Positions 34,388 to 44,900 of a DNA stretch of 64,000 nucleotides are shown one piece after another. Every line of letters begins with the position of its first letter. Positions within the stretch are counted from its first letter, which is position 1. The stretch is taken from NCBI GenBank assembly GCA_030568195.1, contig JAJLTO010000003.1, forward strand, positions 518,501 to 582,500, written 5' to 3'. This DNA comes from Dipodascopsis uninucleata var. uninucleata (taxonomy: Eukaryota > Ascomycota > Lipomycetes > Lipomycetales > Lipomycetaceae). Below the pieces are notes generated by a model, which ran no database searches, was not told the DNA's origin, and saw only the letters and a list, made by a program, of their open reading frames with translations. The position numbers and the translations under genes are program-made.

Positions 34388-36111
34388 TTATCGAGTACCA
34401 GTAGGAGAGCCACTATGCTGCATAGCTTCTTCAAAGTCTGTTCCATTGATATAAAAATCTAGCTGAACGCGCTCCGCACCAGGCGTAACACGTGCATTGT
34501 TTGAATCAGATTCAGCATCTACTAGATCACCTGCAAGAATACGCAACTCCAGGTCATTCTCTTCTAGCTGACTATCCAACGGAGCTGAGAGTTTGCGAGG
34601 CTGCTGCGGACGAGAGCTATCACGGCACTCAGTACAGATTCGAATTGCAGTCGCAGCAGTTTCCTTTATCCTAGTCCAATGGTACTTCTCAGCAATAGCT
34701 GCAGTGGTCTTATTGATTCCAACATGACCATTCATGTGAATTTCCGTAGCAATCGCTAGCTGGCGTTCAGGTTCCGGTACAACTTCACGATCTTTGAGCA
34801 TCAGTCGTCCGTCCCGCAGGCGATAATGTGATGCTGAAGACCGCAATCGGGATTTTTCCTGACGATCTGCCTGTGGAGGATAGCGCCCTGTCTCCAAATA
34901 GAATTTGATTCGATCAAATCTCAACTCTCCTACTAGATCATCTGTAGGGCCAACAAGATCACGTCCATACATAATGGCATCGACAGGCTGATCGTGATTC
35001 TTAAGAATCGCGGCGCCCTTGACACGACCAATTCGCTTGAAACCTATCGATTCCCAAATACGTCGCGCAGCGACGTTTGTTTCATATACTAGATTGAAGA
35101 CTGAATAGGTATATCCCAGCTTTGGAGCCCAATCAATATAGCATTCACCTAATAGTCTACCAATGCCCTTTGTTCTCGCATGTTGTGGTACTATGAAACC
35201 TGCACTGCAAATGTGAGCGCTTCGACCAGGATAGTTCGGTTTGATCTGTATCGTGTAGGACAGGTTTAATAACAATATATCATAGTGAGTTGGAAGAAGA
35301 AACTTTTGACACTTACATAGAAGGAACCAAGACAGTCCTTGGACCAGATTCTGTTGTCCATAATAGATGATGCCTCACCAACGAGCATAATTGCAGCAAA
35401 CGAGGAGAACCAGTAAGACTGAAACGCTTCCAATGGTAATTGATTCAACATCGGACTATATAACAAAAATAAGATTGTCAGTCTCATAATTTTCCACGGT
35501 CCTATCATATCAGCATATGAATCTAGTCCAACAGAATCATTGCATCAGCGATAGCTGACAAGTCTAAGATTAGTTCGCCAAGTAGAAGTGAAAATGGAGG
35601 CGCTGCACCATGCGGTATCTGACGCGTAGATATCCGTCAATGCCGTCGCTACTTTAGCTTATGGCAAGATAATCTGTTCAAGACTCTCATTCAACTTGAT
35701 AACTTGAATAGATTATCGTGGGCGAGGTAAATTGCTAGAACAGACGCGCCAAGATCCATCAAGCTCACGTAAGGATCCAATCGTAGCGCAATAGTATAGG
35801 ACCAGATTCATGGCCGGGGCATGGAATTAAGTCATAACATAGGGATAATAGATACTGAGTACTTACAATGTTTCGCCTCTCTCGATCTCGGTATTCAGCT
35901 CGTCGCACAAGAATGCCAATAAGCCTATAGGCACTGTCGCCGGGCTGGTAATGGGGTAAACAGTTGCTGGAGTATGTCCATCTCTTAAGATGAAGGTCGT
36001 TGGACCTAAGTCATGTGGTAACGGCGGTGCTGCTGCTGGTGGAGGTTGAGCCGCCGAGTACCTGAACGCTGCGATTGCTGGTTCCTCCAGCATTGAGGGC
36101 ATTCTCTTCAT
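34388..36111 (-). CDS. SPT10: SPT10: GNAT acetyltransferase with integrase-type H2C2 zinc finger
   Basis: Histone-gene activator that in yeast binds the UAS of core histone promoters. Three exons, 36111-35867, 35455-35317 and 35245-34388, give 413 aa; junctions restore ERGETFPMLNQLPLEAFQSY and FYIKPNYPGRSAHIC. A GNAT fold lies at about residues 85-220, with the acetyl-CoA loop RTKGIGRLLG and WESIGFKRIGRVKG. A zinc finger of the retroviral-integrase H2C2 type follows: His298, His302, Cys332 and Cys335 in IHMNGHVGINKTTAAIAEKY then HWTRIKETAATAIRICTEC, as described for yeast Spt10. The protein is shorter than the about 640-aa S. cerevisiae form, mainly at the ends. This is a host gene, not an element. 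Confidence 0.9.
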
Positions 36112-36768
36112 ACAGCTATTGTGAATCTTGTATGTCTCTTTGATCTAGCCTGAGAATTCCTGGCTCTTTATTTCGTCAGCCTTAAGCCTGTTTAAGCAGC
36201 GTGCAGAGATCTTTGTGCAGAGGTAGCGCTGCGTATGTTTTGTCCTGGGTGTTGGACTGTGTAAAATGTAGAATGCGAAGTTGAAGGAACGATGTGGAAC
36301 TATTATTATAAGGAGCGTGACCGCTGTTAGGGTTAATTTTAATAAAACTTGCAGCTATGCAGGGCTTAACCAATAGCCCAAAATAATTAGGGTTTATTGA
36401 TTAGCTAATCTAATATATGATGTAGTCGGTAGTTGGAAGTAACAATAGAGCTTGATAACTACAGATGGTTCATGCTGCTTACTCTTAAGCATTCAATTCT
36501 AAATACTGTTCTACAAATTAATACTATAGCAAGAAAAAAGAAATTTCCTAGGTATATGTGTATATAGACAACTATAGGTGCACAGCATGTAGTAGTCGAC
36601 TATCCTGTGCGGCCTTAGCAGTGCCGCATGCCTGCCTGCCGGAGGACCATCACAGACAGCAATGCTAGAGCTGCAGCAAGTGTCCTGTACTTTTAAATTA
36701 CTAGCAACTAACCCTAAATACATGCTTACCACCCAAACAGTAATGACGATATTAGTATTAATAATGGC
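36112..36768. promoter_or_regulatory. SPT10 upstream region with three TTAGGGTT boxes
   Basis: About 650 bp between the SPT10 start and the stop of the YjbQ-type gene. Exact TTAGGGTT/AACCCTAA motifs occur at 36327, 36387 and 36710. Two short open frames here have no protein-like features. Confidence 0.4.
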
Positions 36769-37470
36769 TCACTTCATTTTCTCGCCCTGAATCGTGGCAA
36801 CAATTTTGCGCGTATGACGATATCTTCGAAATTCGCATAGCCAGACGCCCTGCCAAGTACCTGTAGCAAGGCGACCATCCTTGATCGGAATCGTCACTGA
36901 AGCACCAATCACTACATACCATGTTGATTAGAACCTATTCTTATCCGTGCGATATCCATAGTTGGAAATGCGTAATAAGATCTATCTTAAATTAATAGCC
37001 TAACACTTACAGCTGCTTCTGATGTGAGCGGGCATATCGTCGCTTCCTATAACGAAAGGAGCAATTCATTAGCGTCATATGCTTTTGCACGATACATAAT
37101 AGTGATATTATCTGACAAAAATATAAACTCAATAATCGTGTGATTTCCAACCAATTCTCTCCAATGTCAAGACTCTGGTGTCGCCTAACATAAATACCAA
37201 CAAGTAGAAAGTGTGCATACCTTCAGCATCGTGTCGATAATTCCAGCTTTCTGGTGCGATTTTCTCAAGTGCATCTGTCATATCTGCTTGGACATCAGAG
37301 TCCCAGTTTTCATTGAGAGTTAAAGCTGCAGATGTGTGCTGGATGAAAAGATTCAATAGTCCGACCTTGTAGTTTTTGATTTCTGGAACGTTTTGGACGA
37401 CTTCATCGGTGACCAGATAGCATCCACGCGTACGAGGCGAAAGGGTGAACATAGTCTGTGACCACGACAT
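36769..37470 (-). CDS. YjbQ / UPF0047 family protein
   Basis: Small conserved beta-barrel family found in all domains of life; bacterial YjbQ has weak thiamine-phosphate-synthase activity and the fungal role is unclear. Three exons, 37470-37221, a 36-nt exon at 37046-37011 and 36911-36769, give 142 aa, the usual family length. Signatures: LFIQHTSAALTLNENWDSDV, then RHDAEGSDDMPAHIRSSLIG across two junctions, then TIPIKDGRLATGTWQGVWLC and IVATIQGE. I chose the start MSWSQTMF because it matches the family N-terminus. An in-frame upstream ATG at 37602 would add about 44 residues with a hydrophobic segment (SVIIICILVQFFSIASSIL) and would make an anchored isoform. Confidence 0.9.
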
Positions 37471-37902
37471 TGCTGATTGTGAATTATTTCCTCTTGTTAA
37501 AATTGAACTTGCTATTGAAAAAAACTGGACCAAAATGCAAATAATAATGACAGAAGCTGCTAAATTCATGTCCTCAAAACATATTTGATGATCTTTCTCC
37601 ATGAAAGATATGATGTAGTGAAAAGGGCACGTGGTATTTAAGGCAGAAACGTATAACTTTTGTCATCCACTCATAAGTTTACTATCACGAAAAGTGAACT
37701 TTATCTGTAAACGGCAGTTGAGAGACAAATTGATTTCAATGACCAAATATTGATTAACTACTATTACAAATAATATCGAATATACATTTAAAATAGATGA
37801 CAATGCTATTGTACTTTGGTGAACTTTTAAGATTTATAGTAGACAAAAAGCGTTAAGATGATACTTGAAAGTCTAAGCTATTTACTGTAAGAAAGGCTTT
37901 GC
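37471..37902. other. Tandem intergenic region UTP15 - YjbQ-type gene
   Basis: About 430 bp. The YjbQ-proximal 130 bp stay open in frame with that gene; the rest is AT-rich and featureless. Confidence 0.35.
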
Positions 37903-39456
37903 TTATGATGAACTGCCGGCATGGAGTAGCAATGAAAGCATTCCGTCTAGCCGTGAGGCTTCTTTTGCCAGTTCAACCTGTCTACTAAGATTTTTCTGTA
38001 ATTCAACAACAAGACTGTCTAGCACTGGAGACTTCTCAATGATACCTGCGTACATGTCTACTACACAGGAAACATAATCCGCTATTAGGTTGGTATTTCG
38101 TACATCGTAGATATTCTGTACTGCCCATTTTAAGAGAGGTTCCAGTTGACCATCGTCCCGACCGGAAAGTGCAATTCTGATCTTCCCACGCCTAGAAAGT
38201 TCTACAAGTACAGTAGCTGTAGTGTCCGAAGGTGTTCCAGGCATAAATGCTGCATCAAGTGCGTCTGACCAGCGGAATGCATTCAAGTGTTTCTCGAACA
38301 CACGAAGCTTTCTCCTTCGCTCCGTGCGGTCGATCAGAATTTCATGTTCATTAACGCCTTTATAGTCAGAACCTCTGATCATGCGGGCAAACGCATTAGA
38401 TTTTTGAGCTTTGAGTGCAATCTTTGGTTTTGATGTTCGTTCAGCCTTGCGACTTCGAATTGACACTAATCCAGAAACTAAACCTGTAACCAAGTGTCGG
38501 TGGTCAGGACCAATGGCAGCTGTCAGGACTGCATCTCCAAATTTCCACCCAAACTTAACATCCCATGTTGTTGAAGCATCAAACAACTTTACGTGTCCAT
38601 CTAACGCACCAGCTAAGATCGCTGGGCCACTACTCTCGTCTGCTGAAAGAGTCGTAGCACAAAGTGTGGACACAGTTTTCTGAAAGTTGCTCAGCTTCCG
38701 TACGAGCTTTCCAGCAACAAGATCATAGACAAAAATATCTGGACCAGCAGAAGCAGCAGCAGTGGTTGATGATAAAGCGCACACTGACTCGATGGGTGTT
38801 CCAATCTTAAGCTCCATTGAAGCCTTTCCAGAACGGCTATCGAGAAGTCTTACGATACCATCATATGATCCAGAAAGAACAGTGTTGTCAGTTTTATTTA
38901 AGAAAGTCGCAGTGCGTACATAATCATTGTGGCAGCGAAACTCATTTGTCGGTTCTGAAGACGATATGTCATATAGGCGAACGACCTTGTCGTCTGATGC
39001 TGTCAACAGCGTAGTGTGCACAGTAGGATGGAATTTGGTAACCTGTGTAGGTAAACTCGATGGATTCAGTGAAACCAATACTGCTCTAGAATGTGGATCA
39101 AAAGCTTGAACCTGCCCAGTTGCATCTCCTGCAACTAGAAGACGACCGTCTGAACGAAATTCGCCTGAGTATGCTGTTGATTTGAATCTAGCAAAAGTTC
39201 GCACTACCTGTCTTGTCTTTCCTGAAAATATCTGTACTCTTGCGCCTTCGGTAACAGCAAAATCGTGCGGTGCACTATTACTAAACGCAATATGAAGAAT
39301 TGAAGCATGCTCCTTTACAACAAGGGGCGTCTTGAACTGCCTCCAGAATCGGTATTCAGGAGTAACAGTTCTTGGGATAACTGCCGTTCGTATTTGTTCT
39401 GGAGCAAGCAACGGAGCTGACATTATGAATCTAAGCCGTACAGCTAAACTCTTCAC
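37903..39456 (-). CDS. UTP15: U3 snoRNP / t-UTP subunit UTP15
   Basis: Nucleolar subunit of the UTP-A (t-UTP) complex needed for pre-18S rRNA processing and rDNA transcription. Single exon of 517 aa; the second ATG at 39423, giving MSAPLLAPEQ (506 aa), is the more family-like start. A WD40 propeller lies at about residues 45-330 (FSSDGR-like blades such as YSGEFRSDGRLLVAGDATGQ, LLTASDDKVVRLYD, TVLSGSYDGIVRLLDSRSG, ILAGALDGHVKLFD). A UTP15 C-terminal helical domain follows (KKLRVFEKHL-like region RRRKLRVFEKHLNAFRWSDA, LDAAF, LSRRGKIRIALSGRD, LVVELQKNLSRQVELAKEAS). It diverges from NCE101 across about 290 bp. Confidence 0.95.
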   Translation of the reverse strand: MKSLAVRLRFIMSAPLLAPEQIRTAVIPRTVTPEYRFWRQFKTPLVVKEHASILHIAFSNSAPHDFAVTEGARVQIFSGKTRQVVRTFARFKSTAYSGEFRSDGRLLVAGDATGQVQAFDPHSRAVLVSLNPSSLPTQVTKFHPTVHTTLLTASDDKVVRLYDISSSEPTNEFRCHNDYVRTATFLNKTDNTVLSGSYDGIVRLLDSRSGKASMELKIGTPIESVCALSSTTAAASAGPDIFVYDLVAGKLVRKLSNFQKTVSTLCATTLSADESSGPAILAGALDGHVKLFDASTTWDVKFGWKFGDAVLTAAIGPDHRHLVTGLVSGLVSIRSRKAERTSKPKIALKAQKSNAFARMIRGSDYKGVNEHEILIDRTERRRKLRVFEKHLNAFRWSDALDAAFMPGTPSDTTATVLVELSRRGKIRIALSGRDDGQLEPLLKWAVQNIYDVRNTNLIADYVSCVVDMYAGIIEKSPVLDSLVVELQKNLSRQVELAKEASRLDGMLSLLLHAGSSS

Positions 39457-39748
39457 TTTGCGATCGATTCGTCTCTATGTATTATTTCTGTGATATTAAA
39501 TACTCTCTTACACTATCTAATTATCAGTTCTTCTAGGACCGTCTTCTAATTCTGTCACTAACTCCTTCCTTATAGAATTACTTTCGTGAGATATTGAAAC
39601 TATCGAAATTTTTTTTCTCTAAAATTTTTGGCTGGGATCATTGGAACCCTAAAACAAAAGCCTCCTGAAAACTCGTCTTTCGTCTTCACCATCTAATAAA
39701 CAAGGCCAGCGTTTAATACAGAGGATCTTCGTGGATTCATATATTACT
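39457..39748. promoter_or_regulatory. Divergent promoter UTP15/NCE101 with AACCCTAA box
   Basis: An exact AACCCTAA motif at 39645-39652, as in Tbf1-type sites, lies between the two divergent starts. A long T-run at about 39609-39616 sits next to it. Confidence 0.4.
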
Positions 39749-39993
39749 ATGTCGGGTTTAAGATATCCGCATCTAATTTCAAGGTAAGGACTAGAATCTT
39801 GCATTTGCATGTATTTTACGATTAACATTATATGACATGGAGCAGATGGGGCGATATATTTTTCGGGGTTTTTATAGGAACCGCGTCATTTGCTATGCAT
39901 GAGAGACGACATAACGTCGAAGAGGGACAAAGGCTAATAGATCTTGTTCAGCGAAGATGGGATAAGTTCATGAGCAACGAGAAGAGTGAATAA
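39749..39993 (+). CDS. NCE101: NCE101-like small membrane protein (non-classical export)
   Basis: Two exons, 39749-39783 (MSGLRYPHLIS) and 39846-39993, are joined in phase 2 by a 62-nt intron (GTAAGG donor, GAGCAG acceptor), giving 60 aa. The product has one membrane segment (WGDIFFGVFIGTASFAMHE) followed by HERRHNVEEGQRLIDLVQRR and WDKF. This matches the layout of S. cerevisiae Nce101 (about 53 aa): a hydrophobic helix, then a Y/H-E-R-K/R segment, then L-I-x-x-x-x-R-W-D. Nce101 is implicated in secretion of proteins lacking signal sequences, but its mechanism is unknown. It is short and split, so easily missed by automatic annotation. Confidence 0.8.
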
Positions 39994-40068
39994 AAAAGTA
40001 TCGGCTCATAGATTTTGTATTCTGTAGTATAGACACGGCTGTTTGACTGTAACACATGTAAGGGCTGC

Positions 40069-40751
40069 CTAAACAGCCGGAGCGAGAGCTGGAATGACTC
40101 GAACGACTTGCGGCGGCAGTAAATTGACCTGCAATAGACTAAAATATAACTTATCTTGTACCTAGCACGCTGTGTATCTCTTCTGTTCTGGATATCTTAT
40201 TTATGTACGATATGAAAATTTCATTTATGGCTTTGTCAATCATTTTCTGAGATTATTTGTCTACAGTAGATTAAACTTTGTAGCCCAGCATACATCAAAC
40301 TCTGCGGTGGATTATGAAGATGACTGATAATGGCTGCGCGTCCAAGTGAGTCTACAATAATAAATAGTCAGAGCATAACGTCATCACAGTAGTCATATAT
40401 AGCAGTATATGTAGACGAAAAGATAAACAGACTAATAGGATAACGGCTGTTCTAGATAAACAAGAATATCGGTTGGAGAATAGTGTAACGATTGTTATTA
40501 CTATTATAGTTTTTACAGTTTGTCGCTATTATCGTCATAACTATCATTTTACTTAATAAGTAGCATTATCTTCACTGCTAAATTACAGCTTCAACAACGT
40601 GTGAGCTATATGATATTCAATGTGTGATTGAAGCAATTACCTTGATAGCGAGATCACCAGGAAGAAAGAGCGCGAAGAGAGGATTTGCATTAGAATGGTC
40701 ATTGCAACGAAATAGACTATCATCGTCATCCAACAGTATTCTCATGTGCAT
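40069..40751 (-). CDS. Possible small two-exon protein (hypothetical, 56 aa)
   Basis: Candidate exons 40751-40641 (starts MHMRILLDDDDSLFRCNDHS, ends PLFALFLPGDLAIK) and 40128-40069 (VNLLPPQVVRVIPALAPAV, then stop) join in phase 0. Both are markedly GC-richer and more codon-like than their surroundings. The acceptor is good (TCTATTGCAG), but the donor is weak (GTAATT) and the implied 512-nt intron is far longer than others here. A further open stretch on the same strand (40351-40236, containing SLGRAAIISHLHNPPQSLMY) may be an additional exon or a separate piece of gene. I do not recognise the protein. It would diverge from the gene at 40842 with only 90 bp between the starts. Confidence 0.4.
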
Positions 40752-40841
40752 GTCTTACAACGCTAATCACTAGATCGTCAACAAACTGTCATAGTCTACA
40801 TTGTACTTACACTACTCGGTGCACAATTTCCGTAGGACTAC

Positions 40842-41993
40842 ATGTCGACTCCTGTTGCCGATAACTCTGTGTATAGAATGAAGCTGAAGCTTAGACAGCC
40901 AAATAGACCGGCCGAGCTGCTACCCTTGGCGTCACCGCTTTCGCCGATAGAAGACTCGTCCCGAAGGCACTCAGATCTATTGAGTCGGACAGCATCAGCG
41001 CCGACGCAGATGTCGTCTCAGAATCCAGGGCATGCGATATCGCTCATGGAAATAACAAATGGCGGCGACTATTCCATTGTGCATACTCTTGGCTGCGGCA
41101 TTCGCACCAGGCCTCAGCTAACAGTTTCGGTTCCACATACGCTGACGTCGCCAGAACCTGGTGAAATTTCATGTCCCCCCGATTACTGCGCACCCACGAC
41201 GCCGCTTCCGGCGACCACATCGTCTCTGAGCAGCTCACCACCGCTAAGTGCGCCAGTGGCAGTCGACGACAGGCGCTATCACACTGGGGCGCGGACCGGG
41301 CTAGAGAATACGTGCAGCCAGGACGGTGTGAATTTCACGATAGCATCGAGCTCGGATGTCTGGAGAGAGCAGTTTGCTGGCGGCGACAGCGTAGATGAGC
41401 GGCTTTGGCGGACGACACTGCTTGCGAGGATCGAGCAGGAGATCGCTTTTTTCCGTAAGTCGGAGATCCGGACACGATATAATTTGCAGCTGCATAAGCT
41501 GTGCGGAAGGTTTTACAACTCACATCAGCACATGGCGACACGCGAGTTGGTTAAGATACACAACATATTCCAGTGGCGACGTGAGCAGCGCCTGAAGGCG
41601 AGTCTGCTAGTATGTTCACTTTTGGGTCCTGCAGCCGCGCGATCGCTGCGATGGTCGGGGCCTGTGCCACGCACGTTTGCGACCGAGCGCTTTCTTGCAG
41701 GCGTAATTGCAAAGATTCCGCAGCTGGCTCTGGAACAGTGGCCGTCAGCGGACGACGAGCGAGCCTACGCGCTGCAATACAGGGACATGCAGTACAGAGA
41801 GCCGCTGCTCATTATAGCGCAGGCGGCTCTACGATCCAAGATTTCAGTAGCTACAGTTGCAGATTTTCTTGAAGCCAGCTACGCGTTCGGGTATATTTCA
41901 GAAGAGTCAATAAGCACTCTTGAGAACCATTTAGAAGCTATGTATGCGGTATCTTCTGAGGTAGACCATAAGCAGAAAGCAGAGGATGGCTGA
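40842..41993 (+). CDS. Unrecognised 383-aa protein
   Basis: Single open frame of 383 codons with clearly higher GC and more C/G-ending codons than its neighbours. Residues 1-165 are Ser/Thr/Pro-rich and probably disordered. Residues about 180-380 look like a helical domain rich in Arg, Ala, Leu and aromatic residues (DVWREQFAGGDSVDERLWRT, ARIEQEIAFFRKSEIRTRYN, KLCGRFYNSHQHMATREL, FQWRREQRLKASLL, FLEASYAFGYISEESISTLE). No transmembrane segment, zinc motif or known family is visible. A long T-rich 3' flank follows. It could be a lineage-specific regulator; function unknown. Confidence 0.7.
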   Translation: MSTPVADNSVYRMKLKLRQPNRPAELLPLASPLSPIEDSSRRHSDLLSRTASAPTQMSSQNPGHAISLMEITNGGDYSIVHTLGCGIRTRPQLTVSVPHTLTSPEPGEISCPPDYCAPTTPLPATTSSLSSSPPLSAPVAVDDRRYHTGARTGLENTCSQDGVNFTIASSSDVWREQFAGGDSVDERLWRTTLLARIEQEIAFFRKSEIRTRYNLQLHKLCGRFYNSHQHMATRELVKIHNIFQWRREQRLKASLLVCSLLGPAAARSLRWSGPVPRTFATERFLAGVIAKIPQLALEQWPSADDERAYALQYRDMQYREPLLIIAQAALRSKISVATVADFLEASYAFGYISEESISTLENHLEAMYAVSSEVDHKQKAEDG

Positions 41994-44900
41994 GCAAATT
42001 AAGTCTAGGCAGCTAGTTATGTGGTATATATTGGCGGCCAGTTTATAAGTATTTTGCCCCTATTTATTGTTACCTTTTCTATGCTTTTCTATCCTACTTA
42101 ATTTTTTATTTGTTTTATTGCCAGGATTTAAGTGTACGATTTATTTTTATGTAGAATGCGCTCAGGTTTGTTCTTTCTCTACTAAGACTTAATAGTTTTT
42201 CATTAAATTTTTATTTTAAAATTGTAGCGCTAGTGTTCTAGATTTATTTTATTCTTGTTATTTCAGCTATTTTACCTTTTTTTTATTACCTATTCTTGTT
42301 GCTGTTTATGCTTCTCTTCGATGTGCTCATTTACCTATATTCCTGGTTGCTGATTTTTAGGTTGATACCGGACTACTCCCTACAAGCCTATCCTTATCCA
42401 TGGCTACCCTTTTTTCTGTTTTTACTTTTCATTTTGATGATTTTACTGTTTGTGCTTTCGTGAGATCTTTAGTTCTGGAGCTATGAAGGCATTAGCTCTA
42501 GCGTTAAACGGTAGCTTGCTCGTCGTACGGATAGAGGACGAGTGTTGATGGTCGCGTCTACAGGGCACGACAGGCGTTTGCGCGGGCGCGACTGCTTAGA
42601 GCGGCAGTGTACGGCAGTGTACAAGGTACATTAGACAAAAAGACATAAAGAAGAGTGTTAGTTTAGAGAGCTACATGAGATCGCGAGACGTGTTTTTGGG
42701 ACTGGAGTTTTATAATGGACTGTTTGATTGTTTATGGTGTGTCAGCATCGTCTCAGATGCACGTGTTTGTATTCTAGAATATGCTGTTATAGCGCTGACG
42801 CTGTCCGTCGTGCGCCCGTAAAAGGTGGTGTGGATGGAATTTGTATATATTAGATAGTCGTGTATGGGCAATTGTGTATAGGTTTGTACGATTACGGTGC
42901 GTACCAGGGGTATGCATGTATTATTTGTGTTTAGAGAAATAGACACCTAAAAAGGAGATGAAAATGACAAGTTTAGATGACAAACTAGACGAAGAGGTGT
43001 ATCCCAAAAGAGACCTGTCCATGCCCGCTAATATTAGGTATCCCACAAGCTAGTACGTAAAAACAAAACTTCCCTCGGCTAGCCTGCACACTGTCCATGA
43101 CCCTCAGTCCTCTAACTGCTGCACCACGCATGGTCGTTGTCAGCAGCACGCAAGTGCTGCTGTGTATTGTCTGTCAGTGCATCCTGGCACGTTGATCCTG
43201 AAGAAGACAGGGCGTTTTTTCATTACATGGCAGAGCCTGCAAGAGGAACAAGGGCAGCTTAGCTACCCTAAGCACGTTGTGACAGACGAGAAGAATAAGG
43301 CATGCATGGCAGATGTTCTTTCATCTCAGCGCATAAATAAGGACACAAGTTAAAAGTGAAAAAATAAACGTGCTTAGAAGTATGCTAGAGTACTAATATT
43401 TAAGCGGGACACATACGTATATATATGTGTCGATCAAAACAGGGCAATAGAAAATCGAGAAGGATACTACAGCTTACTGTGGGCAAAGCGAATAGACAAG
43501 GGCTACATTTCGAATGGCTTGGGGGACTAAACTGCAAAACTATATGCACTAGACCAGACATGCATTTTGTCTATTGTAGACTTCTCAGGAGTGCTTCGAG
43601 ACCAAATCTAGTAGGATTTAATTTCCGCTTGTCTGACCGGCCAGATGAAACTGAAGTCGACTCTACAAAAAGAGGACGTACGAGGGCTTGCACCGTGACC
43701 ATAGCATTGTAGAATCTATTTTTATGCACGCTCAATGTACGATCCTGTGCACAACTGCACGTTTGGACTTCTTTTTAGCAGTTTATGGTAGTAGACGGTT
43801 CTTAGAAGATTTAATCTAAAAACTTTTAATAGCTATAGGAGTGCGCAATGGTACAGGCCCCGAAGCACTAGGCTGATTGGCTTCTTTTGTTCACAGCACT
43901 GATCTCGCCCCAATCATCCTAAAGCAGAGCTCTGAATAACTTTAGTAGAACCACAAGCGAATTCAATAATCCTTGTCCACTTGCGCCTAATCCGTCTCTA
44001 GATCACAGTTTATTTGGACCTAGTTCAGTCTTTTATTTTTTCTTCATATTGTTCCACGGGAAATGCGCAAGCTCTCCAGCTATTTAATATTGTTCTCTCG
44101 CCCGCCGCTTCCTGAACACTTAATACACTCTCTTGTTTAATATTGTTCTTCAGCCATAATCCTCAAGAGCTCTCCTAACCTGGTCGACGCACTTCTGCGC
44201 TACTATTGTCGCTCGCTGAGAACATGGTTGCTCTCACTCAACGTAGTAGCAGCAGCCCTGCACCGCAGTGTTCCCTGCTACCTGGGGTTGCTTACTACTG
44301 TGCACCAGTATAGCATTGCGACTACGCTCTTCGAGCTAGGCATATCCTTGATCATTGGATATCTATACTAAGATACCTGCCACCATACAAGGATCTATAT
44401 CGGCTGGTGTATGTACGGATTTTTCCATGTCCTCGAGTGAACAAAAGCCAATTGAGTGTTAATATTATTCTTGACAGGTCTGTTAATGCTTATTATTGCG
44501 TAGACCATGAAATGTCTTCCTGCGGTTCGTGCACTTCATAGCAGCGCCAACTAGTTAGGTCGTGCCACAGTTTCAGCTGACACAAGACCGATATTTTGAG
44601 TTCGAGAGGCAGGGTGTATAAGCCAAATGAGTCCGATACGTTGCGTTCGTATTGTTCTTAAGCGTTTCCTTGACTATTAATCTTGTCTTTTGTTTATTTT
44701 CGTCTTGTTCAAGGATCCAAGCTACTATCATGCGCTCTTCAACTAACAGTGATCCTTGTCATGCTACGAATAATTATCTAATTCATCTTATGGTTCATCT
44801 AAGATTTGGCCATACTCTCGGACGCTTTTTTGCGGTTTCTATACAAACCATTTTAATATATAATACCCCGTTGTCTGTCTTCACATTTTAATTTTTATTC

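Noticed and set aside
34800-35000. Integrase-type zinc finger as a retroelement remnant
   Set aside because: It lies in frame after a GNAT domain in an intact spliced gene that matches SPT10; no other element parts or terminal repeats are nearby.
37471-37602. N-terminally extended YjbQ-family start with a membrane segment
   Set aside because: The shorter start matches the family length; the extension is kept only as an alternative.
43425-43712. 95-codon open frame in the gene-poor region
   Set aside because: No protein-like pattern or splice extension; composition like random sequence.
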